A stretch of 64,000 bases of DNA. It comes from Paraburkholderia acidicola. GTDB lineage: Bacteria > Pseudomonadota > Gammaproteobacteria > Burkholderiales > Burkholderiaceae. Where the stretch lies: the NCBI RefSeq assembly GCF_002362315.1, contig NZ_MTZV01000006.1:806001-870000 (forward strand). The letters are read 5' to 3'. The notes below the pieces were generated by a model, which was not told where the DNA came from, searched no databases, and was given only the letters and a program-made list of their open reading frames with translations. Position 1 is the first letter of the stretch. Each line of letters opens with the position of its first letter. The position numbers and the translations under genes are program-made. This document shows, piece by piece, positions 16,557 through 25,139 of this stretch.

Positions 16557-17465
16557 ATGCAGACCCGCATCGAACTCTGGCAGCTCCGTTATTTCGTGGC
16601 CGTGGCCGACGAACTCAATTTCCGGCGCGCAGCGGAACGGCTGTCGATCACCCAGCCCCCGTTAACGCGGCAGATCCAGGCACTGGAAGAAACCGTCGGA
16701 GCGCAACTGTTCGATCGGGACCGCGGTCGCGTGCGGCTCACATCGGTGGGACAGTTGCTGCTCGAAGAAGCGCAGCGGCTGCTCGGCGATGCCGATGCGC
16801 TGGTCGAGCGCGTGACCGCACGGGCCGCCGCGCAGCGCCCCGAATTGCGGCTCGGCATCACGACTGTGCTCGACCCTGAGCTGTTCGCATGGCTCGAACC
16901 TGCGCTGCATGCACGCGAGCCCACTTTGCGCATCGTGCGCAAGCGGCAGTACTCGCAGCAGTCGGTGGCGGATCTGCGGCGGGGCGCGCTCGATGCCGCG
17001 TTGATCGGCCTGCCCAGCGAAACCGGCGAACTGACGGTCGAGCGCCTGTTCGTCGACCCGCTCGTGGCCGCCCTGCCCGCCGGCCACGCACTGCGCAACC
17101 GGCGGCGCATCTCTTTGCTCGAACTCGCGGACGACACCTTGTTCTGGCCGCTGCGCCGCGTCAATCCCGCCTACTTCGATCACTATCAGCAGCAATTTCG
17201 CGCGCTCGGTTTCGAGCCGCAACGTCTGCCCGAACCCGCCGATCATCATGTACTGCTCGGCCTGATTGCAGCCGGCGAAGGCGTCGCGCTGATTCCGGCC
17301 TCATTGAAATCGATCGCTCGTAATGGTGTGATCTACCGCGAGTTGCGCGAGCAGGCGGATCTGCACATCGAAGTCGCGCTCGCCAGCATGCCAGGCGCGG
17401 ACGATACGGCGCTCACGCTGCTGCGCGACACACTGCGGCGGTACTACGGCAAACCCCGAGCGTAA
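16557..17465 (+). CDS. LysR-type transcriptional regulator
   Basis: A 302-aa LysR protein: N-terminal winged HTH at residues 5-65 (ELNFRRAAERLSITQPPLTRQIQALEE), followed by an effector-binding domain. The opening IELWQLRYFVAVADELNF is typical of the CatR/CatM/BenM-like branch that often responds to aromatic intermediates, which fits its divergent partner, the CMD protein (137-base shared promoter region). An in-frame ATG at 16521 is possible but less likely since the family starts at this site. Confidence 0.92.
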   Translation: MQTRIELWQLRYFVAVADELNFRRAAERLSITQPPLTRQIQALEETVGAQLFDRDRGRVRLTSVGQLLLEEAQRLLGDADALVERVTARAAAQRPELRLGITTVLDPELFAWLEPALHAREPTLRIVRKRQYSQQSVADLRRGALDAALIGLPSETGELTVERLFVDPLVAALPAGHALRNRRRISLLELADDTLFWPLRRVNPAYFDHYQQQFRALGFEPQRLPEPADHHVLLGLIAAGEGVALIPASLKSIARNGVIYRELREQADLHIEVALASMPGADDTALTLLRDTLRRYYGKPRA

Positions 17466-17542
17466 GCGGCTTGCAGCGATCCGCCTGGCGATCCCCTGCG
17501 CGCATTGCTATGCTTAAGCCGATTTCCCTTCGAGGAGCGACC

Positions 17543-19171
17543 TTGGCCAATCACGACGTTCGCGACATTGGCGACGCGCTCGATCCGCCGAACGTGCAGC
17601 GCGCCGCTCACGTCGTGGGCGCGCAGACGAGCCCTTGCGACGCGCTGGTCATCCGCACCCAGCCGCCCGCCGAGGGCCGGCCATCCCGGCACAAACGCCT
17701 CGCGCTCGCCGCGACGATCCTTGGATCGAGCATGGCGTTCATCGACGGTTCGGTTGTCAATGTCGCGCTGTCGTCGATCCAGAACGAACTCGCGGCGAGC
17801 GTCGCGGCCATGCAGTGGGTCGTCAACGCCTATCTGCTGCTGCTCGGTTCGCTCGTGCTGGTAGGCGGCGCCGCCGGCGACAGGCTCGGGCGGCGCACGG
17901 TATTCGTCGCCGGAATTGCGCTGTTTACGCTGGCATCGATTGCATGCGGTTTCGCGCCGGGCGTCGGCACGCTGATCGCCGCGCGCGCCGTGCAGGGCAT
18001 CGGCGCGGCACTGCTCGTACCCAGCAGCCTCGCGATCATCGGCGCCGTGTTCGACGAGCACGAGCGCGGCCGGGCGATCGGCACATGGGCGGGTGTCGCT
18101 GCGATCACGGGTGCGTTCGGGCCGGTCCTGGGCGGCTGGCTGGTCGATACGTGGTCGTGGCGCGCGATCTTCTTTCTCAACATTCCGCTTGCGTGCGTAA
18201 CGATCGCGCTGGCGTTTGCATCGATACCCGACAGCCGCAGCCCCGATGCGCAAGGCAAACTCGACTGGCCAGGCGCACTGGCCGCTGCCGCGGGTCTCGG
18301 CGCACTCACTTACGGCCTGACTGCGGCTCCGGTGCATGGCTTCGCGGCGCCGGTCGTGCTGGGTCCGGTGGTAGTGGGTATCGCGCTGCTGGTGGTGTTT
18401 CTGATCATCGAACGCACAAGCGCACAACCGATGATGCCGCTCGACGTATTCCGCTCACGCGACTTCGTCGGTGCGAATCTCGTCACGCTGCTGCTGTATT
18501 TCGGCGTGGGCGGCGCGATGTTCTTTCTGCCATACGCACTGATCCGCGCACACGGCTACACGGCCACCGAAGCAGGCGCCGCGCTGTTGCCTGCGCCTCT
18601 CGTCATCGGTCTGCTGTCGCGCTTCACCGGTGGCCTGATGGCACGTTGCGGCGCACGCGCGCTGCTCACGGTGGGGCCGATCGTCGCGGGCATCGGGTTC
18701 GCTATGCTCGCGCTGCCGGGCGGCCGCTACTGGAACGTCTTCTTCCCGGCACTCGTCGTGCTCGGGCTCGGTATGACGATCACCGTCGCCCCACTGACCA
18801 CTACCGTGATGGCCGCCGTGCCGCCCGAACGCACGGGCGTTGCGTCGGGGATCAACAATGCGGTGGCGCGTGTTGCGAGCCTGCTGGCAATCGCCGTGCT
18901 CGGCATCGTGTTCGTGTGGTCGCACGACGCGGTGTTGTCGGCGCGGCTCGACCGGCTGGATCTGACGCCGGCCGTGCGCCAGTCGCTGCGCACACTGGAA
19001 CCCGGTGCGAGCGCGAATGCGCAGGTCGCCGCAGACGTCGCAGGACCGGTTGCCGCCGCCCAGGCCGAGGCGATCGACCGCGCGCTCGCCGCCGTGGCAC
19101 TCGTGTGCGCCGCGTGCGCGCTGGCCGGCGCCGCGTGTGCCGCGGTGACCATCACGCGTACGCGCCGTTGA
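17543..19171 (+). CDS. MFS drug efflux transporter, DHA2 (EmrB/QacA) family
   Basis: A 542-aa, 14-helix major facilitator protein that exports drugs or toxic compounds against the proton gradient. Visible markers are the motif D1-like MAFIDGSVVNVALSSIQ in helix 1, the motif A-like GDRLGRRTVF, and motif C-like GPVLGGWLVDTWSWRAIFFLNIP. I chose TTG at 17543 as start because GAGGAG lies five bases before it; ATG 17510 and an earlier frame are alternatives. The ~50 polar residues ahead of helix 1 are longer than usual. The C-terminus is Ala-rich. It follows the LysR gene on the same strand. Confidence 0.9.
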   Translation: MANHDVRDIGDALDPPNVQRAAHVVGAQTSPCDALVIRTQPPAEGRPSRHKRLALAATILGSSMAFIDGSVVNVALSSIQNELAASVAAMQWVVNAYLLLLGSLVLVGGAAGDRLGRRTVFVAGIALFTLASIACGFAPGVGTLIAARAVQGIGAALLVPSSLAIIGAVFDEHERGRAIGTWAGVAAITGAFGPVLGGWLVDTWSWRAIFFLNIPLACVTIALAFASIPDSRSPDAQGKLDWPGALAAAAGLGALTYGLTAAPVHGFAAPVVLGPVVVGIALLVVFLIIERTSAQPMMPLDVFRSRDFVGANLVTLLLYFGVGGAMFFLPYALIRAHGYTATEAGAALLPAPLVIGLLSRFTGGLMARCGARALLTVGPIVAGIGFAMLALPGGRYWNVFFPALVVLGLGMTITVAPLTTTVMAAVPPERTGVASGINNAVARVASLLAIAVLGIVFVWSHDAVLSARLDRLDLTPAVRQSLRTLEPGASANAQVAADVAGPVAAAQAEAIDRALAAVALVCAACALAGAACAAVTITRTRR

Positions 19172-19286
19172 GTCTGCAGGAACTTGTACTGTCAGGCGCG
19201 GGTCGGTTGCTTATCATCCTGTGCATCGCGGCACGCATCGTGCGGTACCGTGTCAGCTTCCACTCATGTCGTCCTGTTCGTCAACC

Positions 19287-21719
19287 ATGCGCAAACTCCT
19301 GACCGCTTCGCTTGTTGTTCTGTTCGCACTCATGGCACTGCCTGGGTTCGTTGCACCGACTCAGGCCGCCACCGCCCTCGCGGCATCGGCTCCGCTCGTC
19401 ACGCTGACGCCGGACCAGGCGCGTCAGGCACTCGACGTGCTGAACAACCCGGCGCGTCGTGCCCAGATCGAAGATACGTTGCGCGCAATCGCCGCAGCGG
19501 GCGCGCTCAGCGCACCCGCCCCGGCAACGACATCAGCAACCGCGCCCGCGGCAAGCGGAACGGCGGCCGCGAGCCCGGCAAGCGGCGCATCGTCAGTGTC
19601 CGCGCTGCAGACCAACGGTCTCGCCTCGCAACTCGCCCGGCAGGGTGCGCACTGGGGCCTGCACGTGGTAACGGTGCTGCGCACTTCGCTGGCTGCGCTG
19701 CTCGATGTGTCGTCATTGCGTGCATGGTGGAGCGACGAACTGACGAACCCGCAGCATCGCGCGATACTCGGCCGTGTGCTCGGTACGTTGCTTGCAGCGT
19801 TGTTGCCGGCGCTGGTGCTCGAATGGCTCGCGCGCCGTTTGCTGCGTCGTGCAAGTAGCGCGCTCGCTGCGCGTCAGCGGGATGCGGCGGATCTGCCTGA
19901 ATCGGCTTCGGCTTCGGCTTCGGCTTCGGCTTCGGCTTCCGCTGCGAACGCGACCCACGCCACAAGCACCATCGATCCCCCACGCACAGCACCCAGCAAA
20001 CAGCATGCTGAACTCCACTGGTCCCTGTTGCGGCGCCTGCCGCATGCGCTGCTTCGGTTGATCATCAAGGCGCTACCGCTCGTCGTCTTCGTCGCCGCCG
20101 CGAGCGCCGCCATGTCGCTGCTCACCGACGACGGCACGCCTCAGGACGAGGCGATCGGCGCGCTGATCGACATCTATGTGATCTGCCGCGTGATCGTCAT
20201 CGCGGCGGGCTTCTTCACGCAACCCGATGCGCCCGGTCTGCGCCTGCTGCGGCTCGGCGATACCTGGGCTGCGTGGCTGCAACGCTGGATCGTACGCAGC
20301 GTCACGCTGATCGGCGCCGGCTCGGCCATCGTCGAAACGGCTGCCGCGCTTGGCCTGAACGATACGGCACACGTTGCGCTGACCAAAGCGGTCGCCCTGA
20401 TCGGCCACGTGCTGCTCTCGCTGATGATCCTGCAATGCCGCCAGCCCGTCGCCGAATGGATTCGCACACACACGTCGCGCAACCGCCCAGCATCGCTGGT
20501 CGGCAAAGGCTTCGCCGACGCATGGGCCGCGATCGCCATCTTCCTCGTGATGGCGCTCTGGTTCATCTGGGCGCTCGATGTGGAAAACGGTTATCACGCG
20601 CTGCTGCATGTAGGCGGCATCACGATCGCGATTCTGGTCGGCGCGCGGGTTGCATCGATCGTGCTGCTCGGCGCGCTTGCGCGGTTCTTTCATGTGGAAG
20701 GCGATGCAGAGGTATCGCTGGTTCATCAGCATGCATACCGGTACTACCCGCTACTGCGCAGAATAGTCTCCGTACTCATCGTTATCTTCACGATGTTCCT
20801 GTTGCTGCTCGCATGGGGCGTCGATCTGCGTCAGTTCTTCAGCAGTGGCTCGATCGGACACCGGCTTGCTTCCGCGCTCGTGACGATCGCCATCGCAGCA
20901 GCGATTGCGCTCTTCGTGTGGGAAGCCGTCAATGTGGCGGTGGAGCGCCGCCTCGACCAGTGGACCGCGCGCGGCGACTTCGCGCAGGCGGCACGTCTGC
21001 GCACACTGGTGCCGATGCTGCGCGCCGCGCTGTTCGTCGTGATCGCGCTGGTAGTCATACTGACGGGCTTGAGCGAACTCGGTGTGAATACCGCACCGCT
21101 GCTCGCGGGCGCGAGCATCTTCGGTGTCGCACTCGGCTTCGGCTCGCAAAAGCTCGTGCAGGACTTCATCACCGGTATCTTTTTGCTAATGGAAAACGCA
21201 ATGCAGGTCGGCGACTCGGTCACGGTTGCGAGCGTGTCGGGTACCGTCGAATATCTGTCGATCCGCACCGTCCGGCTGCGTGCCAGTGACGGCTCGCTGT
21301 TTACCGTGCCGTTCAGTTCGGTCACGACCGTGAACAACACGAATCGCGGGCTTGGCAATGCAGCCGTCAGGGTCAGCATCGCGTACGGGCAGGACATCGA
21401 TCTGGCCGTTGCGACGCTCAAGGAAATCGGCACGTCGCTGCGCAACGATGAGGCATTCAAGGCCGGCATTCTGTCCGACTTCAGCTACTGGGGCATCGAT
21501 CAGGTGGACGGCGCGGCGATGGTCCTGGCGGGCCAGGTGCAATGCCGCGATACCGCACGCTGGGGGGTGCAGCGCGAATTCAACCGGAGAATCGCCGAGC
21601 AGTTTCTCGCGCGTGGTATCCAGATCGCGAATCCGCAGCGTAGTGTGTGGGTGCGCGAGGGCGGCGAGGAGCGTGATGCAACGGCATCGAAGGCGGATGT
21701 GCCTCGCGCAGGTTCGTAG
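19287..21719 (+). CDS. Mechanosensitive channel, MscS family, large form
   Basis: An 810-aa multi-helix inner-membrane channel that releases solutes under osmotic stress. A Sec signal is visible (MRKLLTASLVVLFALMALPGF...AQA). The conserved MscS core lies at about residues 590-780: the pore helix GASIFGVALGFGSQKLVQDF, followed by the beta domain (QVGDSVTVASVSGTVEYLSIRTVRLR) and the mixed alpha-beta domain. The 590-residue N-terminal half has about eight further helices, comparable to the large MscK/YbiO-type members. Residues ~205-218 are a Ser-Ala repeat encoded by TCGGCT copies. ATG 19266 is an alternative start. Gene ends convergent with rpoN. Confidence 0.92.
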   Translation: MRKLLTASLVVLFALMALPGFVAPTQAATALAASAPLVTLTPDQARQALDVLNNPARRAQIEDTLRAIAAAGALSAPAPATTSATAPAASGTAAASPASGASSVSALQTNGLASQLARQGAHWGLHVVTVLRTSLAALLDVSSLRAWWSDELTNPQHRAILGRVLGTLLAALLPALVLEWLARRLLRRASSALAARQRDAADLPESASASASASASASAANATHATSTIDPPRTAPSKQHAELHWSLLRRLPHALLRLIIKALPLVVFVAAASAAMSLLTDDGTPQDEAIGALIDIYVICRVIVIAAGFFTQPDAPGLRLLRLGDTWAAWLQRWIVRSVTLIGAGSAIVETAAALGLNDTAHVALTKAVALIGHVLLSLMILQCRQPVAEWIRTHTSRNRPASLVGKGFADAWAAIAIFLVMALWFIWALDVENGYHALLHVGGITIAILVGARVASIVLLGALARFFHVEGDAEVSLVHQHAYRYYPLLRRIVSVLIVIFTMFLLLLAWGVDLRQFFSSGSIGHRLASALVTIAIAAAIALFVWEAVNVAVERRLDQWTARGDFAQAARLRTLVPMLRAALFVVIALVVILTGLSELGVNTAPLLAGASIFGVALGFGSQKLVQDFITGIFLLMENAMQVGDSVTVASVSGTVEYLSIRTVRLRASDGSLFTVPFSSVTTVNNTNRGLGNAAVRVSIAYGQDIDLAVATLKEIGTSLRNDEAFKAGILSDFSYWGIDQVDGAAMVLAGQVQCRDTARWGVQREFNRRIAEQFLARGIQIANPQRSVWVREGGEERDATASKADVPRAGS
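19902..19943 (+). repeat. In-frame TCGGCT hexamer tandem repeat (6 perfect + 1 imperfect copies)
   Basis: Six consecutive TCGGCT copies and a seventh TCCGCT encode a Ser-Ala run within the MscS-like protein, between the N-terminal helices and the rest. Copy-number change would keep the frame and only lengthen the linker. Confidence 0.9.
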
Positions 21720-21756
21720 AAAGTCGTTTCCAGCTCACCCGGCACGCACAATGCAT

Positions 21757-21780
21757 CGGGCCGGCACACTGGCCGGCCCG
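21757..21780. terminator. GC hairpin between convergent mscS-like and rpoN genes
   Basis: A 9-bp perfect stem CGGGCCGGC / GCCGGCCCG with a 6-nt loop lies between two convergent genes. It lacks a T-tract, so its role as a terminator on both strands is likely but not certain. Confidence 0.45.
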
Positions 21781-21836
21781 GCTCCTGCACAACGTCGTCT
21801 CCCTACACGCCCTGCTCTCCCTGATCGCCTGTCGCG

Positions 21837-23348
21837 TCACACCTGGCGACGCATCTCCGCCGGCGGCACCTTCATCAGATGCCGGTACTTCGCCACGGTA
21901 CGTCGCGCGACCAGCACGCCCTGATCGGCCAGCATCTTCGCGAGCGTCACGTCGGACAGCGGATCCTGAACGTTCTCGGCGGCGATCATTTCCTTCAGCA
22001 ACGCACGCACCGCCGCCGCCGAACACGTCCCGCCGCTTTCGGTACCGAGTTCGCGCGGAAAGAAGTGTTTGAATTCGAAGATGCCGCGCGGCGTAGCCAT
22101 GTACTTGTTGCCCGTTGCACGTGAAATCGTCGATTCGTGCAGGCCGAGTTCTTCGGCGACGTCGCGCAGCACGAGCGGCTTGAGCGCGATTTCACCGTAC
22201 TGAAAGAACGCCTTCTGGTGCGCCACGATGCACTCGGCCACGCGCTGGATCGTATCGAAGCGCTGCTGCGCGTTGCGGATCAGCCAGCGCGCTTCCTGCA
22301 GTTGCTGCGCAAGCGGCGAGCGGCTCGCGCCCGCCGACTGCGCAAACAGCTCCGCATACATCCGGTGAATACGCGCGCGTGGCAACACAGCCGGATTGAC
22401 AGTCACGGTCCACTTGTTGCGTAGCGGCCGCACGATCACGTCGGGCACCACGTAGTTGTCTTCGGTGCGGCCATAGTAGTTGCCGGGCTTCGGATCGAGC
22501 TTGCGCACGAGTGCGCAGGCGTCGCGCAGCGTGTCGGCGTCGCAGCCCGTCTGCTTCTGCAGTTCGGCATGCTCGCGCCGTGCGAGCCGTTCGAGATGAT
22601 GCACGACGATCTCGCGTGCAACGGCGCGCGCAGGCGTGTCTTCGGGCAGTGCGTCGATCTGCAGCATCAGGCATTCGGACAGCGAACGCGCGGCGATCCC
22701 CGGACGGTCGAACGATTGCACGAGCCGCAACGCAACCAGCAGTTCGTCTTCGGCCAGCGCCGGCTCGAAATCGACCAGCGTCACGAGATCGGCAAATGAC
22801 TGGCGCAAGTAACCGTCGTCGTCGAGCGCTTCGATGATGAGGCGCGCCGCTTCGCGGTCGCGTTCGTCGAGACGATACAGGCAGAGCGTGCCGTGCAACT
22901 GTTCGTGCAAGGTGGGTTGTACGCGTGCCCACGCTGCCGGGTCTGCATCGCCGTCTCCGCTGCTGTTACTGCTGTTGCGCGATGAGCCGCGGCTATAGGG
23001 ATCGCCGGGGAAATCGTTCGCGTGATCGTCGTGAGCAGAGTCGTCGCGGCCGTCGTTTGCATCGCGCGCATCGCTCATCTCGGCCGGCGCCGTATCCGAC
23101 GCGCCTGCGCGCTCGGCTTGCATCGATTCGTCGCCACTCGCTGCATCGGTCGATGCGGATGTCGAGGTTTCGAGCGCGACATCGTCGGTCTGCGAGGCGT
23201 CGTATTCGAGGAACGGGTTGGTATCGAGTGCGGTACGCAGCTCCTGCTGGAACTCGAGCGAAGACAGTTGCAACAGGCGCACCGATTGCTGCAGACGCGG
23301 TGTCAGCGTCAGCGATTGTCTTGCACGTAATTCGAGTGAATGCGACAT
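21837..23348 (-). CDS. rpoN: RNA polymerase sigma-54 factor RpoN
   Basis: A 503-aa sigma-54 factor that directs RNA polymerase to -24/-12 promoters opened by enhancer-binding ATPases. Region I is visible at the N-terminus (RQSLTLTPRLQQSVRLLQLS), an acidic Asp/Ser/Gly-rich region II at about residues 50-140, and the core-binding and HTH domains follow. The C-terminus has the RpoN box (ARRTVAKYR) that reads the -24 element. The usual rpoN neighbours (lptB upstream; hpf and ptsN downstream) are absent, so this looks like an additional copy rather than the housekeeping locus, as many Burkholderia relatives carry two. It is preceded by its own sigma-54-type promoter. Confidence 0.95.
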   Translation of the reverse strand: MSHSLELRARQSLTLTPRLQQSVRLLQLSSLEFQQELRTALDTNPFLEYDASQTDDVALETSTSASTDAASGDESMQAERAGASDTAPAEMSDARDANDGRDDSAHDDHANDFPGDPYSRGSSRNSSNSSGDGDADPAAWARVQPTLHEQLHGTLCLYRLDERDREAARLIIEALDDDGYLRQSFADLVTLVDFEPALAEDELLVALRLVQSFDRPGIAARSLSECLMLQIDALPEDTPARAVAREIVVHHLERLARREHAELQKQTGCDADTLRDACALVRKLDPKPGNYYGRTEDNYVVPDVIVRPLRNKWTVTVNPAVLPRARIHRMYAELFAQSAGASRSPLAQQLQEARWLIRNAQQRFDTIQRVAECIVAHQKAFFQYGEIALKPLVLRDVAEELGLHESTISRATGNKYMATPRGIFEFKHFFPRELGTESGGTCSAAAVRALLKEMIAAENVQDPLSDVTLAKMLADQGVLVARRTVAKYRHLMKVPPAEMRRQV

Positions 23349-23802
23349 GGTCAGGGAGTCCTGTGAAGTTGATGACAGGGCGGCATCGCGACGCCATGCG
23401 GAAAGTCACACCTGTCATACGTTCCGATCACTACAACGCAACTCCCGTGCCACTTTCTCCAACCTCCTGTTTTATCGAAGTTTTGTTCTTCTCGCGAGGC
23501 CGGTAGCGCAAGTTTCATGCGCCATTTTTACAAGTAGCCGGAAAAATGCGGACGCTCGCGAACCGCGCTCAATTCAATGCCCACGCGCCGCGCAAACAGC
23601 GTCGGCGACGCATCGCAGCATGGCTCGGACGTGTATCGATCGATCGCGGGCCATGCGGTAGATCAAGCGCAATTTTCCCGGGCATACCGCTTGCGCTCCC
23701 GATACGCGTGGACGGATGCCCTCGCTTCAACGAACCCGGTCACGTCGACCGCAGCAAGGCACTGACAACCGCCGCATTCATCAACAACCGGAAGGAGAAA
23801 CC
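23349..23802. other. Upstream region shared by rpoN and the BON gene
   Basis: A 454-bp stretch without a supported gene. It holds the sigma-54 promoter of rpoN (23437-23452). Just beyond, at 23453-23545, is an AT-richer stretch suited to enhancer or IHF binding. No TGT-N10-ACA (NifA-type) site was seen at the expected distance. Confidence 0.5.
23437..23452 (-). promoter_or_regulatory. Near-consensus sigma-54 (-24/-12) promoter of rpoN
   Basis: On the minus strand the sequence TGGCACGGGAGTTGCG matches the consensus TGGCACG-N4-TTGC with correct GG-to-GC spacing. Transcription would start near 23426, leaving a ~78-nt leader before the rpoN ATG at 23348. Confidence 0.8.
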
Positions 23803-24141
23803 ATGAAAACTATTCAGTTCCTCAAGGCTGCTGGCAGCATCGCATGCGTCGCGTTTGCACTCAACGCTACCGCGCAGACGAGCGCTTCCGCACCGCCCGC
23901 ATCGTCGGAAACGGTCGGTCAGCATATCGACGACGGCACGATCACGACGAAGGTCAAGGCCGATCTGCTCGGCGCAAAGAATGTGAAGTCGACACACATT
24001 CACGTGAAGACGCGCAAGGGCATCGTGTGGCTGTCGGGTACGGTGCCGTCGGCTGAAGACAAGTCGGCTGCGCAGGACGTCGTGCAGAACGTCGACGGCG
24101 TGAAGGGTGTGAAGAACCATCTGAAGGTCGCAGCGGAATAA
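23803..24141 (+). CDS. Periplasmic BON-domain protein (OsmY-like)
   Basis: A 112-aa exported protein with a signal peptide (KAAGSIACVAFALNATAQT) and one BON domain at about residues 45-110 (DDGTITTKVKADLL ... VDGVKGVKNHLKV). BON domains bind phospholipid and are found in osmotic-shock and envelope proteins such as OsmY. The ATG has AAGGAG five bases upstream, and a strong terminator follows 57 bases after the stop, so it is a monocistronic gene. It heads a cluster of small stress or envelope proteins. Confidence 0.9.
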   Translation: MKTIQFLKAAGSIACVAFALNATAQTSASAPPASSETVGQHIDDGTITTKVKADLLGAKNVKSTHIHVKTRKGIVWLSGTVPSAEDKSAAQDVVQNVDGVKGVKNHLKVAAE

Positions 24142-24198
24142 GTGCGCTGGCGTCTGGAGTGGCACCGAAGCGTGTCGTTCTGGATGCCAGGATGTAAG

Positions 24199-24232
24199 AA
24201 GGCCGCCTGTGAATTCAGGCGGCCTTTCTTTC
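24199..24232 (+). terminator. Terminator of the BON-domain gene
   Basis: A perfect 11-bp stem AAGGCCGCCTG / CAGGCGGCCTT with a 6-nt loop is followed by a T-rich tract (TCTTTCT). It lies between this gene and the convergent DUF2383-like gene and may serve both. Confidence 0.85.
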
Positions 24233-24300
24233 TACACACCGGCATGTACCAGAGACCTGACGCTATACCGTCGCAAGTCCCCAGTGCGCTACGTACTCAT

Positions 24301-24753
24301 CTACGACTTCATCGCCGCATACTGATCGCGTAGATCGCGAATGCGATCGTGGGTCTGCAACACGCCCTGGAACTGGCGCTCGACCACGGTACGCACATCC
24401 GCCGGCAACTCGCTTTCAAGCGCATCGCTGTACTGCTTCTTCGCGACGTCTTCGCCCTTCTCGCAGTCGGCAAGTATCGCGTGATCGCTGCGCCCGCCCA
24501 CCGCCGATTTCACATCGACCCATCCACGGCGCAGCGCGCCGCCGATGCTCCCGCCGCTTTCCGGCTTTCCGCCCAGCTTGAGCACGACGTCCTGCAGTTC
24601 GCGCGCGCCGCTTGCACAGTCATCGGCACGATCGACAAAGAGCGTCTTGAGCTGCGCATCGTGCGCGTCCTCAGCGGCCTTGCGGAAACCACGTTCACCG
24701 TCTTTCGATGTTTCGACCAGATCGTTGAGCACTTCCACTATGTTCGTTGCCAT
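24301..24753 (-). CDS. PA2169-type four-helix-bundle protein (DUF2383-like)
   Basis: A 150-aa all-helical protein (EVLNDLVETSKDGERGFRKAAED ... ARELQDVVLKLGGKPESGGS) that matches the DUF2383/PA2169 group of ferritin-like four-helix bundles. These are abundant stress proteins of unknown biochemical role. The conserved ED, HDAQ and Glu-rich helix pattern could hold a metal pair. The ATG at 24753 follows GGGAGA at five bases. Convergent with the BON gene, and in the same stress-type cluster. Confidence 0.82.
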   Translation of the reverse strand: MATNIVEVLNDLVETSKDGERGFRKAAEDAHDAQLKTLFVDRADDCASGARELQDVVLKLGGKPESGGSIGGALRRGWVDVKSAVGGRSDHAILADCEKGEDVAKKQYSDALESELPADVRTVVERQFQGVLQTHDRIRDLRDQYAAMKS

Positions 24754-25139
24754 TTGATTCTCCCGATTACGGTTGTCCTCATCCATATCCGCTGCAATCA
24801 GCGGGGCCCGTCAACCGGATCGCACGCTGTGTGCCCGGTCGCGTGTCACTCGCGTGTGCGGGCGGGATTGACCTGGGCGCGTAGAAATTGCAGACATCGT
24901 GTGAAGCGAAAGGGTCCGCGAATGCGCGCATACGCCGGTAAAGCAGCGCGTTTCGCCAATGGCATGGACCTTGGCGCGCCGGGAACGCACAGCAGTCCAC
25001 CGCGGCAGTCAGAGGAAACGAGCTTGCAACACGAAAAACCGCAGACGAACCGCGCGTTGCGCGGTTGTGGGTTTAAGCGCACGGCGGTCGCAGTGACGGA
25101 CCGCCGCCTTTTTGGCGCAACAGCCTTAGTGACGATCCA
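24754..25139. other. Intergenic region with tandem hairpins on the + strand
   Basis: This 386-bp stretch has the upstream region of the DUF2383-like gene and, at 25048-25113, two stem-loops ending in a T-tract on the plus strand. No plus-strand gene precedes them, so an unannotated small RNA or peptide gene may lie here. Confidence 0.4.
25048..25113 (+). ncRNA. Candidate small RNA 3' end (two hairpins plus T-tract)
   Basis: AACCGCGC-GTT-GCGCGGTT at 25048-25066 is a perfect 8-bp stem. A second stem, GGCGGTC / GACCGCC (25083-25105), is followed by GCCTTTTT. This is the shape of an intrinsic terminator on the plus strand, but no plus-strand gene precedes it within 850 bases, so a small RNA starting around 24800-25000 is possible. 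No promoter was identified. Confidence 0.35.

Noticed and set aside
17635..19302. Long Arg-rich plus-strand frame within the MFS transporter
   Set aside because: It runs in another frame of the well-supported DHA2 transporter; the translation is an Arg-rich low-complexity string.
23453..23600. NifA-type enhancer (TGT-N10-ACA) upstream of the rpoN promoter
   Set aside because: No TGT-N10-ACA with correct spacing could be found by eye.
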